DNA of 64,000 nucleotides, taken from NCBI RefSeq assembly GCF_000378145.1, contig NZ_KB899278.1, forward strand, positions 186,001 to 250,000, written 5' to 3'. Under the pieces are notes generated by a model. It made no database searches. It saw only the letters and a list, made by a program, of their open reading frames with translations, and was not told the origin of the DNA. A program made the position numbers and the translations under genes. This document shows positions 36,252-46,604 of this stretch, in pieces (the first letter of the stretch is position 1; each line of letters starts with the position of its first letter). The DNA comes from Saccharibacillus kuerlensis DSM 22868. GTDB lineage: Bacteria; Bacillota; Bacilli; Paenibacillales; Paenibacillaceae.

Positions 36252-37379
36252 TTACTCAAGGAAATCTTTAAGCCGTTTGCTGCGGCTCGGATGCCGGAGC
36301 TTACGAAGAGCTTTGGCTTCGATCTGGCGAATCCGCTCGCGGGTTACACCGAATACTTTACCCACTTCTTCGAGCGTACGGGTGCGGCCGTCATCCAGTC
36401 CAAAACGAAGACGGAGCACATTTTCTTCCCGGTCAGTCAACGTATCAAGCACATCTTCAAGCTGCTCTTTCAGCAGCTCGTAAGCGGCCGCATCTGCGGG
36501 AGCCAGTGCTTCCTGGTCTTCAATAAAGTCACCCAGATGCGAATCGTCTTCCTCGCCGATTGGTGTCTCAAGCGAGACCGGTTCTTGAGCGATCTTCATG
36601 ATTTCCCGGACTTTCTCTACGCTGAGCTCCATTTCCGCAGCAATCTCTTCCGGCGATGGTTCGCGTCCATACTCCTGCAGAAGTTGGCGGGAGACTCGAA
36701 TCAGCTTGTTGATCGTCTCCACCATGTGTACCGGAATCCGGATCGTACGAGCCTGGTCGGCAATAGCCCGGGTAATGGCCTGTCGAATCCACCAAGTCGC
36801 ATACGTACTGAATTTGAACCCTTTTTGGTAGTCGAATTTCTCCACCGCTTTGATCAGACCCATGTTGCCTTCCTGGATAAGATCCAAGAACAGCATTCCT
36901 CGTCCGACATAGCGCTTGGCGATGCTGACAACAAGTCGAAGGTTGGCTTCCGCCAAGCGGCGCTTGGCTTCCTCGTCGCCTTCTTTGATGCGCTTCGCCA
37001 GTCCTACTTCATCGTCGGCGGAAAGGAGAGGAACACGACCGATCTCTTTTAGATACATACGTACCGGATCGTTGATCTTGATGCCCGGCGGAAGCGCGAG
37101 ATCGTCTTCGAACCCGAACTCTTCGCCGCCCTCCTGCTCACTTCGTGGACGAGGGCGCTCTTCTTCATCGTCGCTCTCGCCTCCTACCTCGATCCCCAGG
37201 TCTCCGAGCTGTTCGTAAAACTCGTCAATCTGCTCAGGATCCTGATCGAACGGCGACAGCTTTTCGGCAATCTCTTTGTAGCTGAGCTGGGATCTTTTTT
37301 TGCCTAGTTCAATCAGCTGCTCTTTCACCTGTTCAAGGGTCAGTTCGCCTTCTAATTCCGTATGTTGCTCGTTCGCCAT
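36252..37379 (-). CDS. sigA: RNA polymerase primary sigma factor
   Basis: Housekeeping sigma factor (RpoD). From ATG 37379, which has GGAGGGAG just upstream, 375 residues. Region 1.1 covers about 1-75, followed by an acidic linker ([13 protein letters not shown]). Region 1.2 begins at [11 protein letters not shown] near 100, region 2 contains [25 protein letters not shown] and the -10 reading helix [16 protein letters not shown] near 190-215, region 3 near 240-290, and region 4.2 [27 protein letters not shown] near 325-355. Follows dnaG after 44 bases in the conserved macromolecular synthesis operon. Confidence 0.98.
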   Translation of the reverse strand: MANEQHTELEGELTLEQVKEQLIELGKKRSQLSYKEIAEKLSPFDQDPEQIDEFYEQLGDLGIEVGGESDDEEERPRPRSEQEGGEEFGFEDDLALPPGIKINDPVRMYLKEIGRVPLLSADDEVGLAKRIKEGDEEAKRRLAEANLRLVVSIAKRYVGRGMLFLDLIQEGNMGLIKAVEKFDYQKGFKFSTYATWWIRQAITRAIADQARTIRIPVHMVETINKLIRVSRQLLQEYGREPSPEEIAAEMELSVEKVREIMKIAQEPVSLETPIGEEDDSHLGDFIEDQEALAPADAAAYELLKEQLEDVLDTLTDREENVLRLRFGLDDGRTRTLEEVGKVFGVTRERIRQIEAKALRKLRHPSRSKRLKDFLE

Positions 37380-37423
37380 TCTAGACTCCCTCCTCCCTGG
37401 ATTTCGAACCAAAAACCCGTTCG

Positions 37424-39376
37424 TTACTGCCGTTCCAGGGCTATGATTTCACTTGCGATTTGAGCGGCGAGCAGGAAGTCGCCCTCCTTCTCGGCGCGCA
37501 TCATGTCTTCGCGCTTGCGTTCGATCCCGCGCAGGTGAGGAACTTTGCGCACTTCTCGAATGCAATCGTCCAGTACCTGTTCGTTCCATTCGCGAGGCCC
37601 TTCCATCATGACAATGGAACTGACCGTTTTCTCCAGCTTCTCGTCCTGCAAAGAAGCGATGAATCGGCTGCTGTCGGGCTCGCGATCTTGTGCATAAAAA
37701 GCGTAAAGATAGGCTGCGATCGCCGCGTTCTCGGGTACATTGAACTCGTCACCCAGACGTTCCGCCACATAATCGGCCGCCTGCCGGTCCTGCAGCATTA
37801 AATACAAGAGACGTCTTTCGGCGGCCTGGTAAGCGGGAAGCAAGTCGCGATTTGGACGCGCTCGGCGTTCCTGAGGGAAGAAATTCTCTTCGTGAGCGCC
37901 ATAATTCCCGCCGCCAAAGCTGCCTTTTTTAGAAAATCCGCCTTTGCCCCCATAATCGCCGCGATCGCGATTTTTACTTCCGTATTGTCCTCCGCGACCG
38001 CCCGATTGAGGGCCGGAATATGCCGGACCCGGATCTTCCTGACCCGGTGCCGGCCGGTGCTGCTCCTGCCGAATCAGGTTGCAGTCCTGTTTAAGACTTT
38101 CAAATGAAATATCGACCTCGGATGACAGCTCTCGCAGATAGACCTCACGTTCTGTCGGCGAACTCAATGCTGCAATAACCGGCAGGCCGGCTTTCGCGTA
38201 ATCAAGCCGACCGCTCTCCTCGGACAGCTTGTAATTCCGGCGCAGATTAGCCAGACGGAACTTGGTTGTCGATGCCGCATCCTCCACAACCTGGCGCATA
38301 AAGCGTTCTTTTCCGTGGGAACGAATATAGTCGTCAGGATCTACACCTGGAGGAAGCATCGCAATTTTTACCTGCAGTCCGGCCTGCTCGAGAATAGGGA
38401 TACTTTTGAGAGCTGCGTTCTGTCCCGCGTTATCTCCGTCGTAGCAGACCAGTACTTCGTCAGCAGCCGTTTTGATCATTGCGGCATGCTGCTCGGTAAG
38501 CGAAGTTCCCATCGTTGCAACACCATTATGCACGCCGGCCTCCCAAGCTGCTATAACATCGCCGTAACCTTCGAATAATATGACCTGCCGCTGTTTGCGG
38601 ATGGCACTTCGTGCCTGATCGAAGTTGTACAGTACCCGGCTTTTGTTGAACAACCGGCTTTCCGGCGAATTCACATACTTGGGATGTCCCTCGCCGAGTA
38701 TACGTCCGGCAAAAGCGATCGTCTTGCCGCTTCGATTGGCAATCGGGAATATAATGCGGCTGCGGAAGCGATCGACGTATCCGTCGCCGCTCTGTCTGGC
38801 CGAGATCAGCCCGCCCTTCTCCATTTCTGCCAGATCGAACGAACGCTTATCCAGAAACTGGACGAGTGTGTCCCAACGGTCTGGCGCAAATCCGATACGG
38901 AATTGGTCGATCAATTTGTCGCCAATGCCCCGTCCGCGCAAATATTCCAATGCAGGCCGGCCGTGCTCGGTGTTTTTCAACAGGAAATGATAGAATTTTT
39001 CGCTCCATTCGTAAGCTTGAAGGAGACGTCCGGTTTCTCGGTCCTGAGGCGACTCCGGCTTTCCTCCTGTATTCTGGAAAGGGATGTGCGCCTCTTCCGC
39101 CATAATCTTCACGGCCTCGGGGAAGGATAGTCCTTCGATTTCCATCCTGAATTTGATGGCGTTGCCCCCCATGCCGCAGCCGTAGCAGTAGAAAATCTGG
39201 CGATCCGGCGTCACCGTAAAAGAAGGGGTCTTTTCGGAATGGAACGGGCACAGGCCTTTCATATATTTACCCTGTTTGGTCAGATGTACAAATCTGCCTA
39301 CCGTTTCGACGATATCGTGCTGATGCAGCACCGCATCGATCGTTTCCTCCGGAATATTTCCGTATTCCGTACTCAT
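37424..39376 (-). CDS. dnaG: DNA primase
   Basis: Makes RNA primers for replication. From ATG 39376 (AAGGTGG upstream) 650 residues. Zinc domain with [11 protein letters not shown] and CYGCG (Cys/His/Cys/Cys near 38-62), RNA polymerase core, TOPRIM motifs EGYGD near 265 and CYDGDNAG near 310, and a C-terminal helicase-binding domain. A Gly/Arg/Tyr-rich linker ([19 protein letters not shown], about 460-495) joins core to C-terminal domain and is longer than in B. subtilis DnaG. Located just upstream of sigA and 32 bases after yqxD. Confidence 0.97.
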   Translation of the reverse strand: MSTEYGNIPEETIDAVLHQHDIVETVGRFVHLTKQGKYMKGLCPFHSEKTPSFTVTPDRQIFYCYGCGMGGNAIKFRMEIEGLSFPEAVKIMAEEAHIPFQNTGGKPESPQDRETGRLLQAYEWSEKFYHFLLKNTEHGRPALEYLRGRGIGDKLIDQFRIGFAPDRWDTLVQFLDKRSFDLAEMEKGGLISARQSGDGYVDRFRSRIIFPIANRSGKTIAFAGRILGEGHPKYVNSPESRLFNKSRVLYNFDQARSAIRKQRQVILFEGYGDVIAAWEAGVHNGVATMGTSLTEQHAAMIKTAADEVLVCYDGDNAGQNAALKSIPILEQAGLQVKIAMLPPGVDPDDYIRSHGKERFMRQVVEDAASTTKFRLANLRRNYKLSEESGRLDYAKAGLPVIAALSSPTEREVYLRELSSEVDISFESLKQDCNLIRQEQHRPAPGQEDPGPAYSGPQSGGRGGQYGSKNRDRGDYGGKGGFSKKGSFGGGNYGAHEENFFPQERRARPNRDLLPAYQAAERRLLYLMLQDRQAADYVAERLGDEFNVPENAAIAAYLYAFYAQDREPDSSRFIASLQDEKLEKTVSSIVMMEGPREWNEQVLDDCIREVRKVPHLRGIERKREDMMRAEKEGDFLLAAQIASEIIALERQ

Positions 39377-39407
39377 ATTAACCACCTTCTAATAAAAATA
39401 ATATTCG

Positions 39408-39881
39408 CTATACCTCTGACTTCTCCTGCAAATCATGTAAAAGTTTTAAACATTTTTCCGAAAAGGCAGCCCGGTCCTCGGCCGTAAATTTCTTGGGTCC
39501 TTTGGTCCGACCGCCTCCCCGGCGGACTTTTGCGCTCGTATGGCGGCGATCCAGCAGAAATTCGATGTTTTCCGCATCGTAAACGACTCCTCGTTCAGAA
39601 AGAGCAAAAGCCCGCTTTGCCAGCACCAGCGCAGCAAGTCCATAATCCTGCGTTACGACCAGATCCCCGGCCCTCAAATGATTGACAATGTATAAATCTG
39701 CACTTTCTTTGCCCCGGTCTACCCGTACAACTTCCACGCCTTCTTCCGCGCGCAGAACATGATCGTAAGAAGAGACCATAATTATCGGTACACCGATCTT
39801 TCCGGCCGCCGCCTTGATCTCATCTTTTACAGGACAAGCATCGGCGTCAACCAGAATACGCATATGATTCGCTGCTTCCAT
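39408..39881 (-). CDS. yqxD: YaiI/YqxD family protein (DUF188)
   Basis: Conserved 157-residue protein of unknown activity with a NYN/PIN-like look. Starts at ATG 39881 with GAGAGGAGG five bases upstream; the longer frame to 40052 is rejected. The family motif ILVDADACPVKDEI lies at residues 8-21, VVTQDYGLAALVLAKRA near 80, and RRHTSAKVRRGGGRTKGPKKFTAEDR near 110-135. Direct neighbour of dnaG as in B. subtilis. Confidence 0.92.
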   Translation of the reverse strand: MEAANHMRILVDADACPVKDEIKAAAGKIGVPIIMVSSYDHVLRAEEGVEVVRVDRGKESADLYIVNHLRAGDLVVTQDYGLAALVLAKRAFALSERGVVYDAENIEFLLDRRHTSAKVRRGGGRTKGPKKFTAEDRAAFSEKCLKLLHDLQEKSEV

Positions 39882-40016
39882 GGCTGCCTCCTCTCGGCCC
39901 GATAAAGCGGAAGGAGCGGAGCCCACTCCATAGAACCGGGCCCGTACTGCATACGACTTGCACTTATTCATTCGCTTCCTCAGACAACAGGCTATGCGAA
40001 AAACGGAACGTTTCCC

Positions 40017-40050
40017 ACAGGGGAAACGGGTACTCATCCCGTTTCCCCTC
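40017..40050 (-). terminator. second hairpin between glyS and yqxD
   Basis: A perfect 11-base-pair stem (GGGGAAACGGG with CCCGTTTCCCC, seven-base loop). On the minus strand it is followed by GTGGGAAACG and only later by TTTTT, so termination strength is uncertain. Confidence 0.55.
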
Positions 40051-40059
40051 AAAGAGAAA

Positions 40060-40092
40060 CAAATGCTCCCGCGCCGCCTATCGGCGCGGGTC
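40060..40092 (-). terminator. terminator after glyS
   Basis: CCCGCGCCG and CGGCGCGGG arms with a five-base loop, followed by AGCATTTGTTT. The remaining bases to 40167 hold no gene. Confidence 0.65.
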
Positions 40093-40167
40093 CTGCTCTC
40101 TGTGCGGGAAAAATTCCGTATCGGTTACTTATTTAACTTTTCTTATTTGCAGGCGAGAACAGTTCTG

Positions 40168-42264
40168 TTACTGCCAGACCAGTTTGCCGAAGTCGGCAAA
40201 TCGCTTCAGATCAGCGTCGATTGCAGCCAGCAGAGCGAGACGATTAGCTCGTACATTTTCATCCTCTGCCATTACCATTACCCGGTCGAAGAACGTTGTA
40301 ATCGGCTGTCGCAGTCCTGATAAGGCCGTCAGTTCGGCTTCAGCGGCGTTCTTACGGCCTTCTTCATCAGCTGACGTCCGTGTCTTCTGCCGCTCATGAA
40401 GCGTCGTCCATGCCTCATACAGTTCGCGCTCCGCTTCGTCTTCGAAAAGCTCCGGCTTCACTTTGCGATTATCGGACTTCGAGGCCAGATTGCTGGTCCG
40501 CGTAAACGATTCGACCGTTGTCTTGAACTCCTCTTCAGTCAGCACAGCTTCCATCAGCGCTTTACCGCGCAGGATGACTGCTGGAATATCTCCAAAGCCG
40601 GCCGCAATAACGGCATCGACAACGTCGTAGCGCAGCGTATCCGACAGCAATTTTTTGACACGAAGTTCGAAGAAGTCATGCAGATCTTTGCGCACTTCTT
40701 CCGCAGTACGCTTCAGATTTCCGGCCTGCTCGTGCACCGAGATTGACAAGTCGAACAGCTGCTCCAGCGTGAAGTCCAGCTTGTGATCGAGCAGGATCTG
40801 CACAATACCTGCAGCTTGACGGCGCAGTGCATATGGATCCTGCGAACCCGTCGGGATAATGCCTATGCCGAAAAATCCGACGATAGCATCAATTTTGTCT
40901 GCCAGGCTGACTACCGAACCGACAATGGAAGCCGGAGCGGATTCGCCTGCAAAACGCGGCTGATAATGCTCAAAAACGGCACGAGCGACAGATTCTTTTT
41001 CTCCCGCTTTGCGTGCATAATCTTCACCCATTACACCTTGCAGTTCAGGGAATTCATAGACCATTTGGGTAACCAAGTCGAATTTGCAAATATCGGCCGC
41101 ACGGCTGACATCCTGCATATCTTCACTGTCCAGGTTCAGCAGCGCAGCGATCTGATCCGCTGTCTGGCGAATACGGCGCACTTTGTCTCCGGTACTGCCC
41201 AATTCTTCGTGGAAGACTACATTTTCAAGCTTGGAGAGCGCATCTTTGATCTGCACCTTCTGATCTTCTTCATAGAAGAACTTGGCGTCCGAAAGACGAG
41301 CACGAAGCACTTTCTCGTTGCCTTTGGCAATAACGTCCAACGCTTTGTTGTCTCCGTTGCGAATGGTTACGAAGAATGGCAGAAGCTTGCCTTCGGCGTC
41401 CAGTACCGGGAAGTAGCGCTGGTGCTCTCTCATCGAGGTGATCAGCACTTCTTGAGGAATGTTCAGGAACGACTCCTCAAACGTGCCAAAGAGTGCCGTA
41501 GGCGTCTCGACGAGGAACACAACTTCTTCAAGCAGATCTTCCTTGATTGCAATATTCCAGTTTTTACTTTCGGCCAGATCGCGAATCTGCTTCAGAATAA
41601 GAGCCTCGCGTTCCTTGACATCGACCAGCACATGCTGGGCCCGCATGGACTCAACATAGTCGGAAGCTTTCGCGATCGATGTTTCACTGCCCAGGAATCG
41701 GTGCCCGCGTGACACGCGACCTGTCTGAACATCCGTAATTTCAAATGGTACGACTTCTTCACCGAACAGAGCAACCATCCAGCGGATTGGACGCACGAAT
41801 TTGAAGTCGTAAGCGCCCCATCGCATATTTTTCGGGAAGGTCATGGACGTAATAATGCTTTTCAGCCCTTCAGGCAGCAGCTCGGATGCTTCCTGTCCGT
41901 TCAAGCTCTTAGTCGCATAAATGTATTCAACGCCGCCAACTTCCTTAAACGTAAAGTCGCTTGCTTCGACACCTTGACTGCGGGCAAAACCCAATGCGGC
42001 TTTTGTCCATTCGCCATTTGCATCCTGCGCGATTTTGCGGGAAGGGCCTTTGACTTCTTCGCTGACATCTTCCTGTTTCTCGGATACGCTGAGGGCCAGA
42101 ACAGCCAAGCGGCGAGGCGTTGCGTAAACTTCAACTTTCTCGTAACCGAGACGCGAAGCATCCAGCCATTTTTCCGTTTTCTCGCGAAGCTGATTCATCG
42201 CGGCACGCAGGAAGCGGGCCGGTACCTCTTCAAGCCCGATTTCGAGCAGCAGATCCTTTGCCAT
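40168..42264 (-). CDS. glyS: glycine--tRNA ligase beta subunit
   Basis: Beta chain of the tetrameric (alpha2beta2) bacterial glycyl-tRNA synthetase; binds tRNA. 698 residues with the canonical start KDLLLEIGLEEVPARFL and the HD-like region, EELFDLSISVHEQAG near 525 and a DALR-type anticodon-binding C-terminus containing DRVMVMAEDENVRANRLALL near 665. Its start codon overlaps the glyQ stop (TAATG), keeping the subunits in 1:1 ratio. Under glycine T-box control. Confidence 0.97.
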   Translation of the reverse strand: MAKDLLLEIGLEEVPARFLRAAMNQLREKTEKWLDASRLGYEKVEVYATPRRLAVLALSVSEKQEDVSEEVKGPSRKIAQDANGEWTKAALGFARSQGVEASDFTFKEVGGVEYIYATKSLNGQEASELLPEGLKSIITSMTFPKNMRWGAYDFKFVRPIRWMVALFGEEVVPFEITDVQTGRVSRGHRFLGSETSIAKASDYVESMRAQHVLVDVKEREALILKQIRDLAESKNWNIAIKEDLLEEVVFLVETPTALFGTFEESFLNIPQEVLITSMREHQRYFPVLDAEGKLLPFFVTIRNGDNKALDVIAKGNEKVLRARLSDAKFFYEEDQKVQIKDALSKLENVVFHEELGSTGDKVRRIRQTADQIAALLNLDSEDMQDVSRAADICKFDLVTQMVYEFPELQGVMGEDYARKAGEKESVARAVFEHYQPRFAGESAPASIVGSVVSLADKIDAIVGFFGIGIIPTGSQDPYALRRQAAGIVQILLDHKLDFTLEQLFDLSISVHEQAGNLKRTAEEVRKDLHDFFELRVKKLLSDTLRYDVVDAVIAAGFGDIPAVILRGKALMEAVLTEEEFKTTVESFTRTSNLASKSDNRKVKPELFEDEAERELYEAWTTLHERQKTRTSADEEGRKNAAEAELTALSGLRQPITTFFDRVMVMAEDENVRANRLALLAAIDADLKRFADFGKLVWQ

Positions 42265-43145
42265 TACGCTTCCTCTCCTTTCTTGATCAGCGGGAAGCCA
42301 AGCTTCTCGCGCTCCTCGACATAAGCAGCCGCTACTTTACGCGCCAGGTTGCGCACTCTTGTAATGTAGCCGGTCCGTTCGGTCACGCTGATTGCGCCCC
42401 GGGCGTCAAGCAGATTGAACGTATGCGAGCATTTGAGCACATAATCGTACGCCGGAAACACAAGATTTTCGTTAGCAGCTCTTGTCGCTTCCTGCTCGTA
42501 CATATTGAACAACGTAAACAACATTTTGACGTCCGAAAGCTCAAAAGTATATTTGGAATGCTCGTACTCTGCTTGACGATACACGTCGCCGTAAGTCATG
42601 CCTTCCACAAATTCCAGATCGAACACGTTCTCTTTGTCCTGGATATAAGAAGCGAGACGTTCCATGCCGTACGTAATTTCAACCGCTACCGGGTTTGTCT
42701 CGATTCCGCCAACCTGCTGGAAGTACGTAAACTGTGTAATTTCCATACCGTCCAGCCATACTTCCCAGCCAAGACCTGCACAGCCCAGCGTCGGGTTTTC
42801 CCAGTTGTCTTCTACAAAGCGAATATCGTGCACGAGCGGATCGACACCGAGAGCCTTCAGGCTGTCCAAATACAGCTCCTGAATATTGTCCGGAGACGGC
42901 TTGATAATAACTTGGAATTGATGGTGCTGATAAAGCCGATTCGGGTTTTCTCCATAGCGTCCGTCGGAGGGACGACGCGATGGCTCAACATAAGCCACTT
43001 TCCACGGTTCCGGTCCCAACGAGCGGAGATACGTCATCGGATTCATTGTGCCGGCGCCTTTTTCGGTATCGTAAGGCTGTGCGTTAATACATCCCTGTTC
43101 TGCCCAGAACTGCTGCAGCGTCAGAATCATGCGTTGAAAATTCAT
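42264..43145 (-). CDS. glyQ: glycine--tRNA ligase alpha subunit
   Basis: Catalytic class II chain of glycyl-tRNA synthetase. ATG 43145 ([21 protein letters not shown] upstream), 293 residues. Class II motifs include the [32 protein letters not shown] segment near 30-60 and [20 protein letters not shown] near 150. The leader upstream is a glycine T-box, so transcription rises when uncharged tRNA-Gly accumulates. Confidence 0.97.
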   Translation of the reverse strand: MNFQRMILTLQQFWAEQGCINAQPYDTEKGAGTMNPMTYLRSLGPEPWKVAYVEPSRRPSDGRYGENPNRLYQHHQFQVIIKPSPDNIQELYLDSLKALGVDPLVHDIRFVEDNWENPTLGCAGLGWEVWLDGMEITQFTYFQQVGGIETNPVAVEITYGMERLASYIQDKENVFDLEFVEGMTYGDVYRQAEYEHSKYTFELSDVKMLFTLFNMYEQEATRAANENLVFPAYDYVLKCSHTFNLLDARGAISVTERTGYITRVRNLARKVAAAYVEEREKLGFPLIKKGEEA

Positions 43146-43206
43146 AAGAGCACCCCTTTGCAAATTGATTGGCTTCCCGGAACGGGAGCTCCTGCAGGCT
43201 TCTGAA

Positions 43207-43506
43207 AGCGCACAAAAAACTCCCGTCCTTACGCCTGATTGGACAGACGTAGGGACGAGAGTCGGTTTGCATCTTACATGCAGTTCAACACCCGCGGTTC
43301 CACCCTACTTGAATGCACGGCGCCGTGATCCGGTCGCGATCGCATTCCTCTTTTCCGTACGCTTAAGGTTTCGCCGACTCCCGGAAGTGCCAAATCATAC
43401 AAATTACGGTTATTCCGGGCTTGCACTCTCCCCGGTTCGCTGATCAAAACCGTCTTCCCATTCGTATGTCTTCCGTTCAACGCCGCTGCGAAACATTCAG
43501 CAATGT
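43207..43506 (-). promoter_or_regulatory. glycine T-box riboswitch of glyQS
   Basis: The T-box core AGGGTGGAACCGCGGG is at 43306-43291. Stem I is delimited by CGGAAG/CTTCCG and CATACGAA/TTTGTATG pairings; the specifier GGC (glycine) followed by A is at 43391-43389. A distal CCGGG/CCCGG hairpin carries AGAGTG and GCAAG, resembling the tRNA elbow contact. The leader ends in a terminator stem (43213-43262) followed by TTTTTT. Uncharged tRNA-Gly is expected to stabilise the antiterminator. Confidence 0.95.
43213..43262 (-). terminator. terminator of the glycine T-box
   Basis: CTCTCGTCCCTACG and the pairing GCGTAAGGACGGGAG arm, then TTTTTTG. Mutually exclusive with the T-box antiterminator. Confidence 0.88.
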
Positions 43507-43512
43507 TACTTT

Positions 43513-43541
43513 ATTGTAAGGCCCGAATTCTTATTTGTCAA
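43513..43541 (-). promoter_or_regulatory. sigma-A promoter of glyQS, overlapping the recO stop codon
   Basis: Perfect TTGACA (43541-43536), 17 bases, TACAAT (43518-43513) on the minus strand. The -35 hexamer lies in the last codons of recO (F-D-K) and the spacer contains its stop. Confidence 0.88.
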
Positions 43542-44289
43542 AGCCGTACTTGTCCAGCTGATCAAGAAATCGCTTTGACTTGAGATTCATGCCGATATGT
43601 TCCTGCATCAAGGCATTCATGACCATTTTCAGCTCTGCTTTTGTATCCGGCTTAACATCCACATTACCTAAACGGCGCAAATCCAACTTCGCAAATACCC
43701 GCAGCAGCGACAGCGCACGTGCAGATACGGGAACCGCATAGGAGTCAGCCGCCCGGAAAGGGGTGCTGAGCACTCCGCCAAGCCGCGGGCTGATCCATGC
43801 ATCGCCTTCTACCGGACGCTGACTGGCGGAACAGATTTCCAGCTCGGGACCGTAACCGGACGCCTGGAGCATCTTCATCTCGAACAGCCGCATCATGACT
43901 TCGGGATCTTTGCCTTCGCGCATCCCGGTCAGAAACGCCAGAAGCTGTTCGAACCAGAAGCTTCCTGTATCCTCATCCTGCAGTGCCCGATCAATCAGTT
44001 CGCAGGCATATGAACCGTGTGCCGCCAGCACGAGATCTTCTCGCAGCTTGTGATTCGATTCATAGATTTCGCCATCGTTCAACGTGCCCAATCCGCTGCC
44101 GCCTCGGAAGAAAGTAAATATACCGTGAGTAAAAGGTTCGGTTAACGAAGAGTGACGGCTTTTAAGCTTTTTCGCTCCCCGTACCAGAACGCCAATCTTC
44201 CCGTGCGTTTGAGTGCACAGTGTAATGATCTTGTTAGTCTCCCCGTAATCCATCGCCCGGATAACAATTCCTTCGAGACGGTACAGCAT
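43531..44289 (-). CDS. recO: DNA repair protein RecO
   Basis: Recombination mediator that helps load RecA in the RecFOR pathway. 252 residues: OB-fold N-terminus (MLYRLEGIVIRAMDYGETNKIITL, VRGAKKLKSRHSSLTEPF near 35-55) then the helical domain with ELIDRALQDE near 90. No zinc cysteine cluster is seen in the C-terminal part (CSA and single cysteines only). It starts 2 bases after era; the small yqzL gene often found between era and recO in this group is absent. Confidence 0.95.
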   Translation of the reverse strand: MLYRLEGIVIRAMDYGETNKIITLCTQTHGKIGVLVRGAKKLKSRHSSLTEPFTHGIFTFFRGGSGLGTLNDGEIYESNHKLREDLVLAAHGSYACELIDRALQDEDTGSFWFEQLLAFLTGMREGKDPEVMMRLFEMKMLQASGYGPELEICSASQRPVEGDAWISPRLGGVLSTPFRAADSYAVPVSARALSLLRVFAKLDLRRLGNVDVKPDTKAELKMVMNALMQEHIGMNLKSKRFLDQLDKYGFDK

Positions 44290-44290
44290 A

Positions 44291-45196
44291 CTAAGCGTCC
44301 CGGTGGAAGCCCAGATCGCGCAGAACGCGATCCTGATTGCGCCAGTCCTTCTTCACTTTAACCCATAGTTCAAGGAAGATTTTCGAACCGAGCAGATTTT
44401 CGATATCTTGACGCGCCCGTTTGCCGACTTCTTTTAGCATAGCGCCCTGTTTGCCGATTACGATCCCTTTCTGCGAATCGCGTTCTACAAAAATGACCGC
44501 ACCCACATAAACGATGCCGTTTTCCTGCACTTTCATATCCTCGATGGTAACCGCAATGGAATGCGGAATTTCTTCGCGGGTCATCTGCAGAATCTTCTCG
44601 CGAATCAGTTCCGCAATAACAAACTGCTCAGGATGGTCTGTAACCTGATCTTCCGGATAGTACTGAGGACCTTCCGGCAGATACTTGCCAATCTGTTCCA
44701 TCAACGTGTTTACATTACTGCCGAACTTAGCCGAGATTGGTACGATCTCCGCGAAATCATAAAGCTTGCGGTACGTCTCGATCAACGGAAGCAGCGCTTC
44801 CGGCTCGATCAGGTCAATCTTGTTCATAATCAGGAATACCGGGGTTTTGATCCGTTCGAGCTGCTCGATGATGTAGCGATCTCCACCGCCAATTCCTTCG
44901 GACGCATCAATCAAAAATAGAGCCGCTTCCACTTCACCCAATGTATTCAACGCCGTGTTATTCATGAAATCGCCCAATTTGGACTGCCTTTTGTGAATAC
45001 CCGGTGTATCCAGGAAAACAATCTGCTTCCCTTCCCCCGTGTACACCCCATGAATTTTGTTGCGCGTAGTTTGCGGTTTGTCGGACATGATCGCAATTTT
45101 TTGTCCGATAATTTGGTTCATCAATGTCGACTTGCCAACATTCGGCCGACCGACGATAGCTACGAACCCGGATTTGAAGCCTTTTCTGCTCTCCAT
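44291..45196 (-). CDS. era: GTPase Era
   Basis: Essential GTPase binding the 3' end of 16S rRNA during small-subunit assembly. 301 residues. G1 GRPNVGKST near 16, switch TTRN, G3 DTPGIH near 62, G4 NKID near 125, SAKFG near 155, and the KH domain with [18 protein letters not shown] near 245. GAGGAGG ribosome site. In the conserved pgpH-ybeY-dgkA-cdd-era-recO cluster. Confidence 0.97.
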   Translation of the reverse strand: MESRKGFKSGFVAIVGRPNVGKSTLMNQIIGQKIAIMSDKPQTTRNKIHGVYTGEGKQIVFLDTPGIHKRQSKLGDFMNNTALNTLGEVEAALFLIDASEGIGGGDRYIIEQLERIKTPVFLIMNKIDLIEPEALLPLIETYRKLYDFAEIVPISAKFGSNVNTLMEQIGKYLPEGPQYYPEDQVTDHPEQFVIAELIREKILQMTREEIPHSIAVTIEDMKVQENGIVYVGAVIFVERDSQKGIVIGKQGAMLKEVGKRARQDIENLLGSKIFLELWVKVKKDWRNQDRVLRDLGFHRDA

Positions 45197-45243
45197 CTTA
45201 TTCCTCCTCTTGATGTTATGATTCCGTTCTTCCGTTACACCAC

Positions 45244-45648
45244 TTATTTATCCAGATTCCAGGGACCGAACGCATCCGGCAGCAGCTCGCCGATCGTCGT
45301 TTCACGGATTTCGCCCTTCATATTGCCCAGCACAACCGGCATATCAGGTTTGCAGAGCTCTACAAGCACCTGACGGCAGACGCCGCACGGTGCGATTGGC
45401 CCGTCCGTTTCACCGACAACAGCCAACATAGCAAAACTGCCCGGGCGATGACCGTCCGCCACTGCGCGGAAAAGTGCTGTACGCTCTGCGCAGTTGGAAG
45501 GCCCGTACGCTGCATTTTCAACGTTGCATCCATGATGCACATGTCCGTCCTCGCTCAGCAGCGCCGCTCCTACCTTAAAGCCTGAGTAAGGCACGTAGGC
45601 CTGTGCACGGGCTTTGATCGCTTCCTGAATCAGTACTGATGCATCCAT
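45244..45648 (-). CDS. cdd: cytidine deaminase
   Basis: Zinc enzyme of pyrimidine salvage converting cytidine and deoxycytidine to the uridine forms. 134 residues, the homotetrameric size. Zinc/catalytic motifs are [20 protein letters not shown] near 40-60 (catalytic Cys-Ala-Glu) and [10 protein letters not shown] near 88 with the two other cysteines. Sits between dgkA and era as in B. subtilis. Confidence 0.97.
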   Translation of the reverse strand: MDASVLIQEAIKARAQAYVPYSGFKVGAALLSEDGHVHHGCNVENAAYGPSNCAERTALFRAVADGHRPGSFAMLAVVGETDGPIAPCGVCRQVLVELCKPDMPVVLGNMKGEIRETTIGELLPDAFGPWNLDK

Positions 45649-45714
45649 TATTTCTTTTCCCCTCTCCGTATGACCTATCTTTCGGGTGCTTTCTATTGTA
45701 CATCTGCTTTGCGT

Positions 45715-46101
45715 TTACAGCCAGCCCCAGTCTTTTGCCAAACGAAGCAGAGGAGGTATGAAAACGATCAGACCAATGACAGCGGCAAAAAGCGCGGAGG
45801 CCAGTACGGCCCCCGCGGCAGCATCTTTGGCTTTTTTTGCCATTGGATGGATTCGTTCTCCCACAGTCAGATTTACAGCCGCTTCCACAGCTGTATTCAT
45901 CAGTTCCGCAGACAGAACGAGTCCGATCGCCATACAAAGCAGTCCCCAGTCCAGTCGGGAAACCTGCAGCAGCGCACCCAGAAGCAGCACAGCTGCGCAC
46001 AGCGCCAGATGCACTTTGAAATTCCGCTCCGTCGAAGCTGTCGCCAGGACACCGTCCCAAGCGTTTTGAAATACTTCTCTCCAGGTACGCCGCTTCTCCA
46101 T
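45715..46101 (-). CDS. dgkA: undecaprenol/diacylglycerol kinase
   Basis: Small membrane kinase; the Bacillales members phosphorylate undecaprenol, feeding the lipid carrier pool for the wall. 128 residues with three membrane spans, preceded by an amphipathic helix. The family active-site motif VLSAELMNTAVEAAVNL lies near 60-77, with a catalytic Glu. The ATG overlaps the ybeY stop codon (TGATG). Confidence 0.94.
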   Translation of the reverse strand: MEKRRTWREVFQNAWDGVLATASTERNFKVHLALCAAVLLLGALLQVSRLDWGLLCMAIGLVLSAELMNTAVEAAVNLTVGERIHPMAKKAKDAAAGAVLASALFAAVIGLIVFIPPLLRLAKDWGWL

Positions 46102-46601
46102 CAGCGCGTCAATCCTATTCTCTGCAGAACTGCCTCTTGCTTGCCAATCATCTCCGCCTCGTCTTCCTCGGTCTGATGATCATATCCAAGCAGATGCAAA
46201 AATCCGTGAACAAACAGGAATCCGATCTCACGCTCTACCGAATGTCCGTAATCTTCGCTTTGCGCAATCGCACGCGGAACCGAGATAATAATGTCACCCA
46301 GCATCTCGTCGAATTGCAGCTCCGATTCGTCGCCTTCTTCGATCTCATAAGTAATTTCCGGCTCGTCTTCTGCAGATTCGCGCATAGCAAACGAAAGCAC
46401 ATCGGTAGGACGATCGATATTTCGAAATTGTTTATTCAAACGGTGAATTTCTTCATCGTCGACGAACGTCAATGCCACTTCTCCGTCCGTTACGCCTTCC
46501 GCTTCTCCAGCAGCATCAAGCAGTTGGCGCAGCTGCCCGATCAGCGCTTCGCTAACTTCATATTCACTCTGTTCGTTACTCCATTCCAGCTGCAGACTCA
46601 T
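46101..46601 (-). CDS. ybeY: endoribonuclease YbeY
   Basis: Zinc-dependent RNase involved in 16S rRNA 3' maturation and ribosome quality control. 166 residues. The zinc site is the C-terminal HGFLHLLGYDHQTEED (three His) near 127-142; the upstream DRPTDVLSFAM near 65 is also conserved. A ribosome site AAGGAG is formed by the end of pgpH, 4 bases away. Confidence 0.96.
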   Translation of the reverse strand: MSLQLEWSNEQSEYEVSEALIGQLRQLLDAAGEAEGVTDGEVALTFVDDEEIHRLNKQFRNIDRPTDVLSFAMRESAEDEPEITYEIEEGDESELQFDEMLGDIIISVPRAIAQSEDYGHSVEREIGFLFVHGFLHLLGYDHQTEEDEAEMIGKQEAVLQRIGLTR

Positions 46602-46604
46602 CCT

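Noticed and set aside
40783-43205. Plus-strand open frames of 309 and 361 codons opposite glyS and glyQ
   Set aside because: Shadows of conserved synthetase genes; no independent support.
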